Counted from the first letter of the stretch, positions 1 to 9,228 are shown. The stretch: DNA of 64,000 nt from Psychrobacter sp. PL19 (GCF_017875835.1 NZ_JAGING010000001.1:2604001-2668000); one strand, 5' to 3'. Translations and numbers: made by a program. Notes: generated by a model from the sequence alone, not told the origin.

Positions 1-350
1 CCACATGGAAGCATTCATTAATAAATATCAAAGCGCGTGGCATTAACACTATCGCACCGCCGCCTTGGATATTGGTCACCGTTAATGATAACGGCAAGCT
101 GGTACCATCAGTATATGCCAAACAAGCCAAAACCAATAGTCTGGACATTATTACCTGGTCACTTGAGCGCTCAGGACCGCTGGCAGATAGCGGCGGTTGG
201 TACTATAGTGGTCTTGGCGATGTCATTAATAATGATGGCGATATAATGAACTATATCGATGTATTGGCACAACAAGTAGGTGTCCGAGGAATCTTCTCAG
301 ATTGGCCTGCGACCGTCAGCTACTATGCCAATTGCAAAGGCCTGAAATAG
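1..350 (+). CDS. Glycerophosphodiester phosphodiesterase, C-terminal part
   Basis: This is the 3' end of a gene that begins before the window; the frame is open from base 3 to the TAG at 348-350. The readable tail has about 115 residues and ends in [14 protein letters not shown]. That is the closing strand and helix of the GDPD TIM barrel, where the family typically reads 'DGVFTDFP'. Family members hydrolyse glycerophosphodiesters to glycerol-3-phosphate and an alcohol, usually in the periplasm. The catalytic N-terminal motifs and any signal peptide lie outside the window, so the call rests on the C-terminal signature only. No methionine inside this stretch should be taken as a start. Confidence 0.72.
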   Translation, partial: TWKHSLINIKARGINTIAPPPWILVTVNDNGKLVPSVYAKQAKTNSLDIITWSLERSGPLADSGGWYYSGLGDVINNDGDIMNYIDVLAQQVGVRGIFSDWPATVSYYANCKGLK

Positions 351-392
351 TCTGCCTGGTAACAAAAAATCCTATTAAATTAGGAGATCAAC

Positions 393-432
393 TTAGCAAC
401 AGTTAAGTGGGTCTTTTGATGGCTGTTGCTAA
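393..432. other. Perfect 10-bp inverted repeat downstream of the GDPD gene
   Basis: TTAGCAACAG at 393-402 is matched by CTGTTGCTAA at 423-432 with a 20-nt loop. It lies about 45 nt after the GDPD stop. No T-run follows, so it is not a standard intrinsic terminator, but it could protect the 3' end of the transcript. The rest of the gap up to creB shows nothing else I can name. Confidence 0.45.
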
Positions 433-648
433 TTAGTAGTGTTAGTATTATTTATTTTTAGTGGGTCATAGGACAATCTGAGCATAATTTTATGCTAGGA
501 TAATTTGATAGCGCGAGTATGCAATACTTTTGGTATTTGTAATCTTATATCTGCAACCGCTTTATGACGATTTGAAGCTATTTCCAATAACTATTTCCCA
601 ACACTTATTTTCTATATTATTCATGTCTCAAATAACTGTGTAGCACTT

Positions 649-1470
649 ATGACTCATATTTTATTAGTAGAAGATGATCCGGCTATCGCCATGTCTTTAA
701 AAGTCACTTGCAAACGTGAAGGTTGGCAAATCACATGGCTAGATAATGCCAGTAGTGTGCTACCGATGCTACACAGTGAGCAAGCACAGACCCTATCAGC
801 TATTATATTAGATGTTGGTCTGCCCGATGGAGACGGTTTGAATTTATGTCAACAAATTCGGCATACGCCTGACATCAAGGGTTTAAAAGATATTCCTGTC
901 GTATTTTTGACCGCGCGTAGTGATGAGGAAGATCGGATTTTAGGTTTGGAAATGGGCGGTGATGACTACTGTGCCAAACCGTTTAGTCCTCGTGAATTGG
1001 TTGCGCGTCTTAAAGCTATTTGGCGACGGGAGCAACTGCCTGCTCAGCAATCGTCTATTATGCGTTCAGCTACTTCTTTGGCATCAGTTATTCACCAGAC
1101 AGAGCAGACAAACAATACTACTGCTAGCCACACAGCTATGAGTACCCATTCAAGCCAAATATTAACCTTTGAATACCACTCTGGTATTTGGCGCTATAAT
1201 CCGCTGAACTATTCACTGGTATGGCAAGATCAAAAGTTAGACCTCAGTAACACTGAACGCAAGTTATTATTAACTTTACTGCAAGCGCCCAATCAGGTCT
1301 TTAGCCGTCAGCAATTACTGAGTTCGGTAAGTGACTATCCAGATCATCGCTTAGCGAGAACCATAGACAGTCATATCAAGTCCATTCGCAAACAACTGGC
1401 AGGCGTAAATCCTAGTATCGATATTATCCATACCCACCGCGGACTCGGTTATGCGTTATGCCCTGCCTAG
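649..1470 (+). CDS. creB: Response regulator CreB, OmpR/PhoB family
   Basis: The N-terminal receiver domain (about 1-125) has the acidic pair D9-D10, phosphoacceptor D55 in ILDVGLPDGDG, and the conserved K in CAKPFSPREL. The C-terminal winged-helix DNA-binding domain (about 165-273) carries LSNTERKLLLTLL and ends in the typical HTHRGLGYAL. The identity as CreB rather than another OmpR-type regulator comes mainly from the adjacent CreC-like kinase, which starts 46 nt downstream. At 273 residues it is about 40 longer than E. coli CreB; the extra length is a Ser/Thr/Gln-rich linker near 128-165. CreBC responds to carbon source or cell-wall stress in other gammaproteobacteria. No creA or creD lies in this window. 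The ribosome binding site is weak. Confidence 0.8.
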   Translation: MTHILLVEDDPAIAMSLKVTCKREGWQITWLDNASSVLPMLHSEQAQTLSAIILDVGLPDGDGLNLCQQIRHTPDIKGLKDIPVVFLTARSDEEDRILGLEMGGDDYCAKPFSPRELVARLKAIWRREQLPAQQSSIMRSATSLASVIHQTEQTNNTTASHTAMSTHSSQILTFEYHSGIWRYNPLNYSLVWQDQKLDLSNTERKLLLTLLQAPNQVFSRQQLLSSVSDYPDHRLARTIDSHIKSIRKQLAGVNPSIDIIHTHRGLGYALCPA

Positions 1471-1516
1471 TGATTAACACTCTCTCGTTTAGAATAACCA
1501 TATTTAGAATAAGCGA

Positions 1517-3265
1517 ATGACCTTACATCATCCAAATTCAGCCAAACATAAAGCCAATAGCAGAGCTAAGCTTAGCCAGACTAATTGGTACGCTAAGTTG
1601 CACCCTATTGGTACGACTCAACAGACTAAAGCACCTAAAAAAGCTCTGAACTTAAGTATATTTTTTAGAGTTTGGTTGGCCCTCGCTTTAGTACTGATTA
1701 TCTGCGGCATGGTTGTCTTTAATCAGTTATATAGTTATGTTAAGCCTATCGCCCAGCAAGTCATTGAAGACACGTTGTTGGATACCAGTAAGTTGCTGGC
1801 AGCGAGTTTGCAGATGCCATTACGCTCAGGTGAGCTATATAGCGAGGCGTATCAAACGCAACTTGATTCTGCATTTATCAGCACACCGGTAATAGGTGCT
1901 TCAGCCAGTCCGCCATATGAACAACAAATTTATAGCCGCTTTCGAGTGTACGTGACTGATAGCGATGGCATGGTCATTTATGACTCACTGCCACTGCCTA
2001 CCAATTCTGAAGGCAAAGACTATAGCCGTTGGAATGACGTCTATCTGACATTAGAAGGTGAATATGGTGCAAGGAGCACAGTGCGCGATGACCTCAAACG
2101 TAATAGCTCAGTCATGTATGTGGCACAACCGATAACAGATCCATCCGGCAATCTTATTGGCGTGGTCAGCGTTGGAAAGCCGGTCGCTAGTGTGTCACCC
2201 TATCTGGACAATACGCGCCAGCGCATGTTTATGACCGCGCTACTAGTCAGTATTATCGCGCTGATCTTAGCAGGACTAGTAGCATGGTGGCTTAAACAAA
2301 GTATCAACTTAGTCACTCAATATACGGATACATTGGCAGAGGATACTCAAAAGCCTTACTTTTATTTAGGTCACGAGCTTAATGGTTTGACCGACACTAT
2401 TGAAACGATGAAGCACAGACTAGAAAACAGAGCTTACGTGACTGATTATGTACACACTCTGACTCATGAGCTCAAAAGCCCATTGACCGCTATTCGGGCC
2501 AGTAGCGAGCTATTGGAAGATGACAGCCTAGATAATGATGACCGGCAAATGCTCAGCCATACCATTAGTGAGCAAAGCGTTAAAATGCAACAGTTAATTG
2601 ATCGCTTATTACTACTAGCTAAGGTTGAGCAACCGACATTTAAATTAAATCGCCAAGCATTACTGTTATTGCCCATGCTTTATAAATTGGTAAATGAGAG
2701 TGGCGCAAAGTTACAGCAGCAACATTTAGCGCCTGTTGCTATCTACGTTAACGGCAAACTACTCATTGGCTCGCCTGAAGACAATAATGACCAAGTTATT
2801 GATCGAATATTAATATATGTTGACCACTTTTGGTTGGTACAAGCCTTACAGAATATACTGGACAACGCTATTTATTTTGCTAATAATATCGTCACTATCT
2901 ATGTTCATACTTCAACTTCGAGTACAGTGACCATTGATATCTTCAATGATGGCAAGCTCATTCCTGATTATGCGGTTAGTAAGATTTTTGATCGCTACTT
3001 TAGCCTATCGCATCAAAGCAGCACCAATCAAACCTCTATCCAAAATCCAGACAATATGCCCATCAACACCCCAAAAAAAGGTACTGGATTAGGCTTAACT
3101 TTAGTAAAACAAGTAATGGAGCACCATGGTGGCAGTGTTACTATCACTAACGTTGCAGCTAATAGCTCAAGAACAAACGATATCAGTATCTATTCTGCTA
3201 TTGATGGGTCCGAAGGGGTGCTCGTTAGTATGACCCTATTATTAACAAGGCCTATCGTTAGTTAG
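1517..3265 (+). CDS. creC: Sensor histidine kinase CreC
   Basis: The inner-membrane sensor kinase of the CreBC system has 582 residues against about 474 in E. coli. It has a first membrane segment near residues 48-70 and a periplasmic sensor region. That region contains KDYSRWNDVYLTLEGEYGA and SSVMYVAQP, which match the CreC sensor domain closely. A second membrane segment lies near 237-260. The cytoplasmic part has a HELKSPL H-box with H317, an N-box around QNILDNAIYFANN and a G-box GTGLGLTLV. A basic, disordered N-terminal extension of about 45 residues precedes the first helix. It is co-directional with creB and is followed 18 nt after its stop by a truncated repeat copy. A shorter start cannot be excluded because no strong Shine-Dalgarno is visible. 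Confidence 0.87.
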   Translation: MTLHHPNSAKHKANSRAKLSQTNWYAKLHPIGTTQQTKAPKKALNLSIFFRVWLALALVLIICGMVVFNQLYSYVKPIAQQVIEDTLLDTSKLLAASLQMPLRSGELYSEAYQTQLDSAFISTPVIGASASPPYEQQIYSRFRVYVTDSDGMVIYDSLPLPTNSEGKDYSRWNDVYLTLEGEYGARSTVRDDLKRNSSVMYVAQPITDPSGNLIGVVSVGKPVASVSPYLDNTRQRMFMTALLVSIIALILAGLVAWWLKQSINLVTQYTDTLAEDTQKPYFYLGHELNGLTDTIETMKHRLENRAYVTDYVHTLTHELKSPLTAIRASSELLEDDSLDNDDRQMLSHTISEQSVKMQQLIDRLLLLAKVEQPTFKLNRQALLLLPMLYKLVNESGAKLQQQHLAPVAIYVNGKLLIGSPEDNNDQVIDRILIYVDHFWLVQALQNILDNAIYFANNIVTIYVHTSTSSTVTIDIFNDGKLIPDYAVSKIFDRYFSLSHQSSTNQTSIQNPDNMPINTPKKGTGLGLTLVKQVMEHHGGSVTITNVAANSSRTNDISIYSAIDGSEGVLVSMTLLLTRPIVS

Positions 3266-3282
3266 GTCTTTACCAGAAATGT

Positions 3283-3326
3283 CTTATACCAGCAGTACCG
3301 TCGCGTTTTTAAGGTATTTTAACTAT
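3283..3326 (+). repeat. Truncated copy (right end only) of the 138-bp interspersed repeat
   Basis: This stretch matches the last 44 bp of the full repeat copies, from CTTATACCAGCAG through the TTTTAACTAT end, essentially without change. It lies in the short gap between the convergent creC and aroC stops. The left two thirds of the element are missing, which suggests a deletion after insertion. Confidence 0.85.
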
Positions 3327-3343
3327 TTATTAAAAAGGATAGA

Positions 3344-4447
3344 TTAAGTAATTGAGCTTACCGGCTGCTCTACATCGGCATTTTGACCACGATGACGCAA
3401 ATAATGATCGAGTAATACGATGGCTAACATGGCCTCAGCGATTGGCGTCGCACGGACACCGACGCAAGGGTCATGACGGCCTTTGGTGAGCATATCAACC
3501 GCTTCACCTTGGGTATTAATACTTTTACCGGCAGTAGTGATACTAGAGGTCGGCTTGAGTGCAATACTGACACGGATATCTTGCCCTGAAGAAATGCCAC
3601 CCAAAATACCGCCAGCATGGTTGGCGGTAAAGCCATCTGGCGTTAATTCATCACGCGCACTATGACCAAATTGCTCAGCAACAGCCATACCATCACCAAT
3701 TTCAACACCTTTTACCGCATTGATACTCATCATGGCATGAGCAATCTCGGCATCTAATCGATCAAATACGGGCTCGCCCAAACCTACCGGCACCCCACTG
3801 GCAATAATTTCAAGACGCGCACCACAGCTGGTGCCTTGACGGCGTAGGCTATCTATCAAGGTCTCGAAGCGACCAACAGCCTCTTTATCCGCACAAAAGA
3901 ACGGGTTACTATTGACAAACTCCCAATCAATCGCATTAGGATCTAAGACTTTACTGTGTTCAGGGCCAATTTGAGTGACGTGGCCACGTACCTGCACCCC
4001 CAAACGATCCTGCAAATACTTTTTGGCGATCGCGCCAGCAGCGACCCGCATAGCCGTTTCGCGGGCTGAAGAACGTCCACCACCACGATAATCACGAAAG
4101 CCATACTTCATGCTATAGGTATAGTCAGCGTGACCAGGACGAAAAGTGTCTTTAATCTCGGTGTAGTCTTTGGATTTTTGATTGGTATTGCGAATGAGTA
4201 AGCCAATGGACGTGCCCGTGGTTTGACCTTCGAATACCCCAGAGATAATCTCAACCTCATCGGACTCACGGCGCTGGGTCGAGTATTTAGAGCTGCCAGG
4301 TTTGCGCCGATCTAAATCAAGTTGTAAGTCTGCTGCGCATAGCTCTAAACCTGGCGGCACGCCATCTACAATGGCCAGCAGTCCGGCACCATGTGACTCA
4401 CCACAGGTGGTCACACAAAAAAGCTTTCCAATACTATTGCCTGCCAT
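3344..4447 (-). CDS. aroC: Chorismate synthase
   Basis: It converts 5-enolpyruvylshikimate-3-phosphate to chorismate with reduced FMN, the last common step of aromatic amino acid synthesis. The 367-residue protein has the family signatures: CGESHGAGL near the N terminus, the central [12 protein letters not shown], and GISSGQDI further on. The start at [10 protein letters not shown] is chosen because an AAGGA box lies about 7 nt upstream and family members begin MAGN(S/T)(I/F)GK. The frame stays open upstream, but that extension is not conserved. It lies 84 nt downstream of prmB on the same strand, a common gammaproteobacterial pair, so the two are probably cotranscribed. The gene converges with creC. 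Confidence 0.97.
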   Translation of the reverse strand: MAGNSIGKLFCVTTCGESHGAGLLAIVDGVPPGLELCAADLQLDLDRRKPGSSKYSTQRRESDEVEIISGVFEGQTTGTSIGLLIRNTNQKSKDYTEIKDTFRPGHADYTYSMKYGFRDYRGGGRSSARETAMRVAAGAIAKKYLQDRLGVQVRGHVTQIGPEHSKVLDPNAIDWEFVNSNPFFCADKEAVGRFETLIDSLRRQGTSCGARLEIIASGVPVGLGEPVFDRLDAEIAHAMMSINAVKGVEIGDGMAVAEQFGHSARDELTPDGFTANHAGGILGGISSGQDIRVSIALKPTSSITTAGKSINTQGEAVDMLTKGRHDPCVGVRATPIAEAMLAIVLLDHYLRHRGQNADVEQPVSSIT

Positions 4448-4531
4448 ATCTGTCCTTAAACGAGTTAACTCTATTGATTGGTCGTGGTTATTGGCTTCTA
4501 TACCCCACTCTTGACTGTCTAGCCACAACTG

Positions 4532-5716
4532 TTAATGGCTGTTATCTAGTAACTGTACATAGCTTGCAAACAGCTCACGATGTTTCATCAACTCATCAAA
4601 GGTGATTGCAAATACACCATGACCACCGTGTGCAAATTTTAGCCAATCAAACTGAATATCTGGATAAGCCTGGCTCAATGCCCACTCGCTATCGCCCACT
4701 TCACAAACCAGCAAGCCTTCAGGGCTAAGATAATCTGCAGCCTCGAATAAAATATGATGTACCAATTCTAATCCATCTTGGCCAGCAGCTAGCGCATGTT
4801 CAGGCTCATATAGAAATTCGGGCGGTAAATCTGCCATAACCGCCGCATCGACATAAGGCGGATTGGTAACGATCAACTCATATTGATGCTCTGCTGGTAG
4901 CTTAGCAAACAAATCAGATTCGATCACATTGACTTGATGACCCAGATCATGATGGTCAACATTGACCATTGCTACTTCTAATGCCCCTTTGTCAATGTCA
5001 ACAGCATCAACCAACGCATCAACGAAACGTGTTGCCAAAGCAATAGCAATACAGCCTGAACCAGTACATAAGTCTAGGATGCGCTCTGGTTGTGACAACT
5101 GTTTCATATCAAGGCCATGATCGTAGAACGCTGCTGGCTGATCGTTGACTGTTGCCCCAAGCCGCTTGGCAAGCTCATTAGCATCGAAGTAAGGATAAAA
5201 CTGTTGACGAATCAGCTCTGCTACGGGTGAGCGTGGAATTAATACCCGCTCATCAACATAAAAAGGTAAATCACAGAAATAAGATAAGTTAATCAAATAA
5301 CTCAGTGGCTTACGCTCAGCGATACGCTCTTCTAATAGGCTCAGTACTGCCTGCTTTTCTGAGTTGGTCAGACGACAGTCCAAAATCTGGTCATTCGCTG
5401 ACCAGTCTAAAGACAAAGTATGCAAAACAATCGCTGCCGCTTCAGCAAACTCATCCGTCGTTCCTTGCGCCACTACTACATCATAATTGCGCAGCTGCGT
5501 GACTGAAAAGCGAATAAAGTCGCGAATGGTAAACAGCTGCTCGCGCGCTTCTTCAAGCTCTGCATGCAGGGACGCAAAATCGCTGTGCTCAGTGAGAAGT
5601 CCCGTGTCACCCGTCTCTAGATCGTGACCCAGGTTGTGCTCTAATTCTTGAGACTCAGGGTCACTGAAATATTGATTCTGAAAGTCTTTTGCACTCATGA
5701 TCTGGTCTTCTGGCAT
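4532..5716 (-). CDS. prmB: Ribosomal protein L3 glutamine N5-methyltransferase
   Basis: It is a SAM-dependent methyltransferase that modifies a glutamine of ribosomal protein L3. The conserved core is clear: YVDERVLIPRSPVAEL, the SAM loop DLCTGSGCIAIA and the catalytic NPPY in ELIVTNPPYVDA. With 394 residues it is about 85 longer than E. coli PrmB. The excess is an acidic N-terminal extension of roughly 45 residues and an insertion of about 25 before DLCTGSG. An AAGGTG box sits 5-6 nt before the first ATG, so I keep the long start, although the second methionine (residue 7) is possible. It lies upstream of aroC in the same direction. Confidence 0.93.
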   Translation of the reverse strand: MPEDQIMSAKDFQNQYFSDPESQELEHNLGHDLETGDTGLLTEHSDFASLHAELEEAREQLFTIRDFIRFSVTQLRNYDVVVAQGTTDEFAEAAAIVLHTLSLDWSANDQILDCRLTNSEKQAVLSLLEERIAERKPLSYLINLSYFCDLPFYVDERVLIPRSPVAELIRQQFYPYFDANELAKRLGATVNDQPAAFYDHGLDMKQLSQPERILDLCTGSGCIAIALATRFVDALVDAVDIDKGALEVAMVNVDHHDLGHQVNVIESDLFAKLPAEHQYELIVTNPPYVDAAVMADLPPEFLYEPEHALAAGQDGLELVHHILFEAADYLSPEGLLVCEVGDSEWALSQAYPDIQFDWLKFAHGGHGVFAITFDELMKHRELFASYVQLLDNSH

Positions 5717-5932
5717 ATTGCACCTTGTTAATATTGGTCTTGTTAATATTAATTATGAATGTATTTGCTACGTTTGGGCTGATTAAACGGCTTTAAATTA
5801 CTGGCATACATATTAGATAAAAACGGTCTAAGCATTATAGACGCAAACGTTAGACAGCGCCAATCACTGTGGTCTTTACTTTAATAAAAAACTATTTTAA
5901 TAGAAGATAACTGTAATAAAATAGAGCGTTAC

Positions 5933-5949
5933 TATACTAAGTTAGTATA
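5933..5949. promoter_or_regulatory. 17-bp perfect palindrome in the prmB / L,D-transpeptidase divergent region
   Basis: TATACTAA and TTAGTATA flank a central G. The 449-bp region between the divergent prmB and L,D-transpeptidase starts is very AT-rich and otherwise holds only a small CGTCA-A5-TGACG hairpin near 6050. The site is symmetric like a dimeric repressor operator, but its chance of being a mere AT-rich palindrome is real. Confidence 0.35.
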
Positions 5950-6165
5950 ATAAACAGTGACTTGAATAGAGTGTTACTTTAACAAAGAGTGTGTTTCATA
6001 CCGTACATTACCCAGACCATAACTCAATTATCACCACATTGTAGTGGATACGTCAAAAAATGACGCTTGGCACTCTATATGCAAAAAAAGATGTGTCAAA
6101 AGTTTGCGAAGCGCCCAAATTATGCGCATAATAGCCCCATTAGTAGCAACCAACTGTGACTTAAT

Positions 6166-7608
6166 ATGATGAAAATAAAGCTCCTCGTTACCTCTATATC
6201 TATTGCTATTCTTACTGCTAGTGTTAGCGTTAGCGCGCTTGCTGCTCCCGATGATAAAGCTCGTACCTTGCCGGTACGCAACGTCGACAGCCTGCCCAGT
6301 CTTGCTAAATTAGCTAGCCTCAAGGTGCAAGAAAACCGTAGCAGCTCAATCGATGGTCGTGCTCAAGTAGCGGCGTCTACGGCCAAGCCAAAAGCTAAAC
6401 CTGCTGCTAAACCCAAATCAGCTGATCGTATGACTCAGTTAATTGATGCCAAACAAAATGCCCAATTAAAAACAGCACCCCAGGCAGTCGCTGCTGACAA
6501 TATGAGCGCAGAAGAGCTGACGCGTAAAGACGAACAATCTGATAGCACTGACGATATTAGTGAAGGTCAAGCCTTCGCCGCTCCTATCAACGCCGCCTCT
6601 ATTGACTCATCAGACCCTTTGTCCTTTGAGCTGCCTGATCATGAACAGCGTCAAGATTTTAGTGACGACCCTACCATTAAAAATATCGAAGATAAAGATG
6701 GTAAAAGATATACCACACTGAATCTGTCTAGTTATGCCAAACAAGTAAATGATGCGGCATGGTCACCCAATATGAAAGTCAACTCGGCGATGACGATCAA
6801 AATGCAAGCCCTACTAGATTGGAACCATGCCTCACCTGGGCCTATCGATGGCGGTTGGGGCATGAATAGTAAAAAAGCCTTAATTAACTTCCAAACCATG
6901 AAGGGTCTACCAGCAAACGGTAAAATGGATCAAAAAACTTGGGCTGCTTTGATTAAAAATGTGCCTACTAATAAGCCAGTTTTGGTCACTTATACGATTA
7001 CTGACGATGACATTAATACTAACTTTGCAGTCATGCCTACCACTTCAGAAGCTAAGTCAAAAGTGAAAGGTCTGTATTACCAAGATATTAAAGAGATGCT
7101 TGGTGAGCGCTTTCATATGGACGTGCGTTATCTTGATAAGTTGAATAAAGATAAAGCCTATCAAGCAGGCGAAACGGTCACTGTGCTTAATGCCCGTCCA
7201 GCGCTCAAGCAACGTATTAACCGTGTGGTCGCTAACAAAGCCGACAAAACACTTTACGCTTACAATGATGACAAGCTGGTCGCTACCTATCCAACCACTA
7301 TTGGTAGTGACAGCACACCATCACCACAAGGCACCTTCAAAATCGTTAATAAAGTGAAAATGCCATGGTATAAAGCCACCGTTGGTGAAGGCGACCAGAA
7401 AAAAATTCATATGCTACCACCAGGACCGAATAACCCTGTAGGTGTGGTATGGATGGGTTTATCTAAGCCCTCTTATGGCCTACATGGCTCGCCTAAGCCC
7501 GAAGGTATCAGTCGTCAAGCGTCAGCAGGTTGCGTGCGCTTGACGAACTGGGATGTGTTAGAGGTCTATGCCAATATTGAAAATGGCGCGACGGTTGTAC
7601 TGAACTAA
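6166..7608 (+). CDS. Periplasmic L,D-transpeptidase (YkuD) with peptidoglycan-binding domain
   Basis: It makes meso-Dap-meso-Dap crosslinks or attaches proteins to peptidoglycan. An N-terminal signal peptide (about 1-26, ending near SALAAP) is followed by a long Ala/Lys/Asp-rich disordered region to about residue 190. A peptidoglycan_binding_1 domain follows (about 205-270, with PGPIDGGWGMNSKKAL). The C-terminal YkuD catalytic domain (about 345-480) has H440 in HGSPKPEG and the catalytic C456 in SAGCVRLTNW. Domain order resembles E. coli LdtD-type enzymes, but I cannot assign a subtype. It stands alone with its own terminator downstream. The upstream region is long and AT-rich, so it probably has its own promoter. 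Confidence 0.92.
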   Translation: MMKIKLLVTSISIAILTASVSVSALAAPDDKARTLPVRNVDSLPSLAKLASLKVQENRSSSIDGRAQVAASTAKPKAKPAAKPKSADRMTQLIDAKQNAQLKTAPQAVAADNMSAEELTRKDEQSDSTDDISEGQAFAAPINAASIDSSDPLSFELPDHEQRQDFSDDPTIKNIEDKDGKRYTTLNLSSYAKQVNDAAWSPNMKVNSAMTIKMQALLDWNHASPGPIDGGWGMNSKKALINFQTMKGLPANGKMDQKTWAALIKNVPTNKPVLVTYTITDDDINTNFAVMPTTSEAKSKVKGLYYQDIKEMLGERFHMDVRYLDKLNKDKAYQAGETVTVLNARPALKQRINRVVANKADKTLYAYNDDKLVATYPTTIGSDSTPSPQGTFKIVNKVKMPWYKATVGEGDQKKIHMLPPGPNNPVGVVWMGLSKPSYGLHGSPKPEGISRQASAGCVRLTNWDVLEVYANIENGATVVLN

Positions 7609-7722
7609 TTGCAATACAGTTAAACTGAGCTGGTCGCAATATTGATGGTGTCAAATATATTTATAATGACAAATAACGCTTTTTGCTAAGGCCTGGTTTA
7701 ATTCCTTAAGAAATATTAATTA

Positions 7723-7764
7723 CAACAAAAAAACAGCTCCTTTTTAGGGGCTGTTTTTTTGTTG
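7723..7764 (+). terminator. Rho-independent terminator after the L,D-transpeptidase gene
   Basis: The stem CAACAAAAAAACAGCTCC is paired with GGGGCTGTTTTTTTGTTG (one G-T wobble) around a short T-rich loop. It begins about 115 nt after the stop. The A-tract and T-tract make it usable in both directions. Confidence 0.9.
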
Positions 7765-7872
7765 CTTATTTTTTACTATCTAGTTTTTACTATCTGGCAT
7801 TGTCAAATATAAGGGGCGATGCTGCTTGTTCGAATGAGTGTGTTAACTAACGCGTTTTCTTATACTTAAACG

Positions 7873-8010
7873 CTATAGTCAATGAGAAGTAATATCGATA
7901 TAGAACCTACTGCTGGCATACATTTTTCTTACTTGCTGTGCCTACGCAGACAGAGGCTGCAAAAAGCTTATACCAGCAGTACCGTCGCGTTTTTAAGGTA
8001 TTTTAACTAT
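7873..8010 (+). repeat. Full copy of the 138-bp interspersed repeat (MITE/REP-like)
   Basis: Ends read CTATAGTCAATG on the left and TTTTAACTATA on the right. An inner inverted pair reads TACTGCTGG near the left and CCAGCAGTA near the right. The centre is GCCT...AGGC, so the whole element is an imperfect palindrome. It matches the copies at 47.7 and 50.4 kb in this orientation and those at 40.8 and 56.0 kb in the other. Its right end overlaps the 3' end of the small membrane-protein gene on the minus strand. It encodes nothing recognisable. Confidence 0.9.
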
Positions 8011-8238
8011 ATAACTTTCTTCGTTATCAGTTTTATAACCTTCTTCATTACCAGTAATGCTACCGATTTTTTTGGTGAAGTGCCAGGCCGCAGGAATAGA
8101 TATTAAGATGCCCGCTACCACCGCCATTTGAATATGTGGAATTTGATCAAATCCGGTTACCAATGCTGTAATCATCAACACGCCCATACTAACGGTTGCT
8201 GCTATCGAATAGATCACAGAGAATAATGGCCAGTTCAT
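7993..8238 (-). CDS. Small two-helix membrane protein, C-terminus supplied by a repeat
   Basis: This 81-residue protein has two predicted membrane helices (about 5-29 and 36-53) and a charged C-terminal tail. The ATG has a good AAGGATT box 6 nt upstream, which supports real translation. The pattern, a helix then a GILISIPAAW-like helix then KKI, recalls tiny membrane proteins that some databases mislabel 'CTP synthetase'. I do not know a function. The last six codons (YIVKIP) and the TAA lie at the right end of the 138-bp repeat, so the native C-terminus was probably changed by the insertion. It converges with the L,D-transpeptidase gene. Confidence 0.7.
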   Translation of the reverse strand: MNWPLFSVIYSIAATVSMGVLMITALVTGFDQIPHIQMAVVAGILISIPAAWHFTKKIGSITGNEEGYKTDNEESYIVKIP

Positions 8239-8606
8239 AATGTAATCCTTATAATTGATGTGGGTATAATACCTTTATACACTAAACCCACACCAATAGT
8301 AAGTCTTTCCCATAAGCCCTTACGGTCGTTATATTACCTAACATTTTAGTAAAGCCATGTTAATGTTGGGGTTATTGATCAATAACCTATGTAAAAATAT
8401 TTTTTTCATTTAGGTCTTTTTAAAAAATCTCTATTTCTATGCTGGTTGGCTGTCTTTATTATCTTTAAGTATTTTATCAACTCAACTGATACGACTTTAT
8501 TGGTCGTACCTACATGCTCGGTGCTTGGCAAAAAATTCATACGTGGCTAATGATTTATCATTACAATAGTGCCTGTCTTTTATTTTATTCATAAAGCCTT
8601 GTTATC
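8239..8606. other. Intergenic region with no gene
   Basis: The 368-bp AT-rich gap lies between the divergent small membrane-protein gene and the broken gene. The only structure I see is a small hairpin, TACGAC-N7-GTCGTA at 8490-8508. It presumably holds the promoters of both flanks, but no convincing -35/-10 pair stood out. Confidence 0.4.
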
Positions 8607-9046
8607 ATGACCTCATCTACGAATACTCCACCATCAAAAAAAGAGCCAGACTCTCAGTCTTCAGCTCATACGTTAGATAATGATGAAACTGGTAACAGCA
8701 ATGCAAACAACCTTTTACCAATGCTCGACAACAGACCTTTGAAAGTAATACCAAAGAAACCATTAACCGTTACTTTATAAACAAGGGTAACGTGCTGACC
8801 AACACCCAATTTACTAATGTCAATGGCTATCAAACCATACACGCTGTTATTCGCGGCGAGACCACCCCTAGCTCATACGATGTGCGCCGGATTGAAGCGA
8901 CTATTACTCAAGACATGGCGGATAATTTTCCCGAGTATTTACCCATAAAGTTACAGCTGCGCTATCTACCCGTACAAGTGATTGAGTCCGATCCAATGAT
9001 TCAAGATAAACTTGATCAGACTGATGCCGCGATTTTAACCAAGTGA
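8607..9046 (+). pseudogene. Frameshifted or internally deleted gene of unknown function
   Basis: An ATG at 8607 opens a hydrophilic frame (starting MTSSTNTPPSKKEPDSQ) that stops at 8778-8780. A second frame, open from 8696, continues to a TGA at 9044-9046. It contains KETINRYFINKGN, ETTPSSYDVRRIEATITQ and LQLRYLPVQVIESDP, which read as genuine structured protein. The second frame has no convincing start of its own: the GTG at 8792 cuts through a smooth coding stretch. The simplest reading is one gene broken by a frameshift between about 8696 and 8778, or the head and tail of a longer protein joined by a deletion. I do not recognise the family. Confidence 0.55.
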
Positions 9047-9228
9047 TTTATGTACTATTCTTTATCTAGACCCACGGAATAACGTAGCAGTGTGTATATG
9101 GTTTACCAAGAGCTGGGGTGATTGTGCTAAAATCGCTTGCAAAATTATTTAATCTGTTTTTGTTTTATTGTGGTTGTTATTCAGTTATGCAATCCATCAC
9201 TCATTCCATTCGTCAGTAAGGAGCCGCT

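Noticed and set aside
7882..8106. Plus-strand frame running through a repeat copy
   Set aside because: It follows the element and then runs opposite the small membrane-protein gene. The repeat copies at other places do not keep a common open frame.
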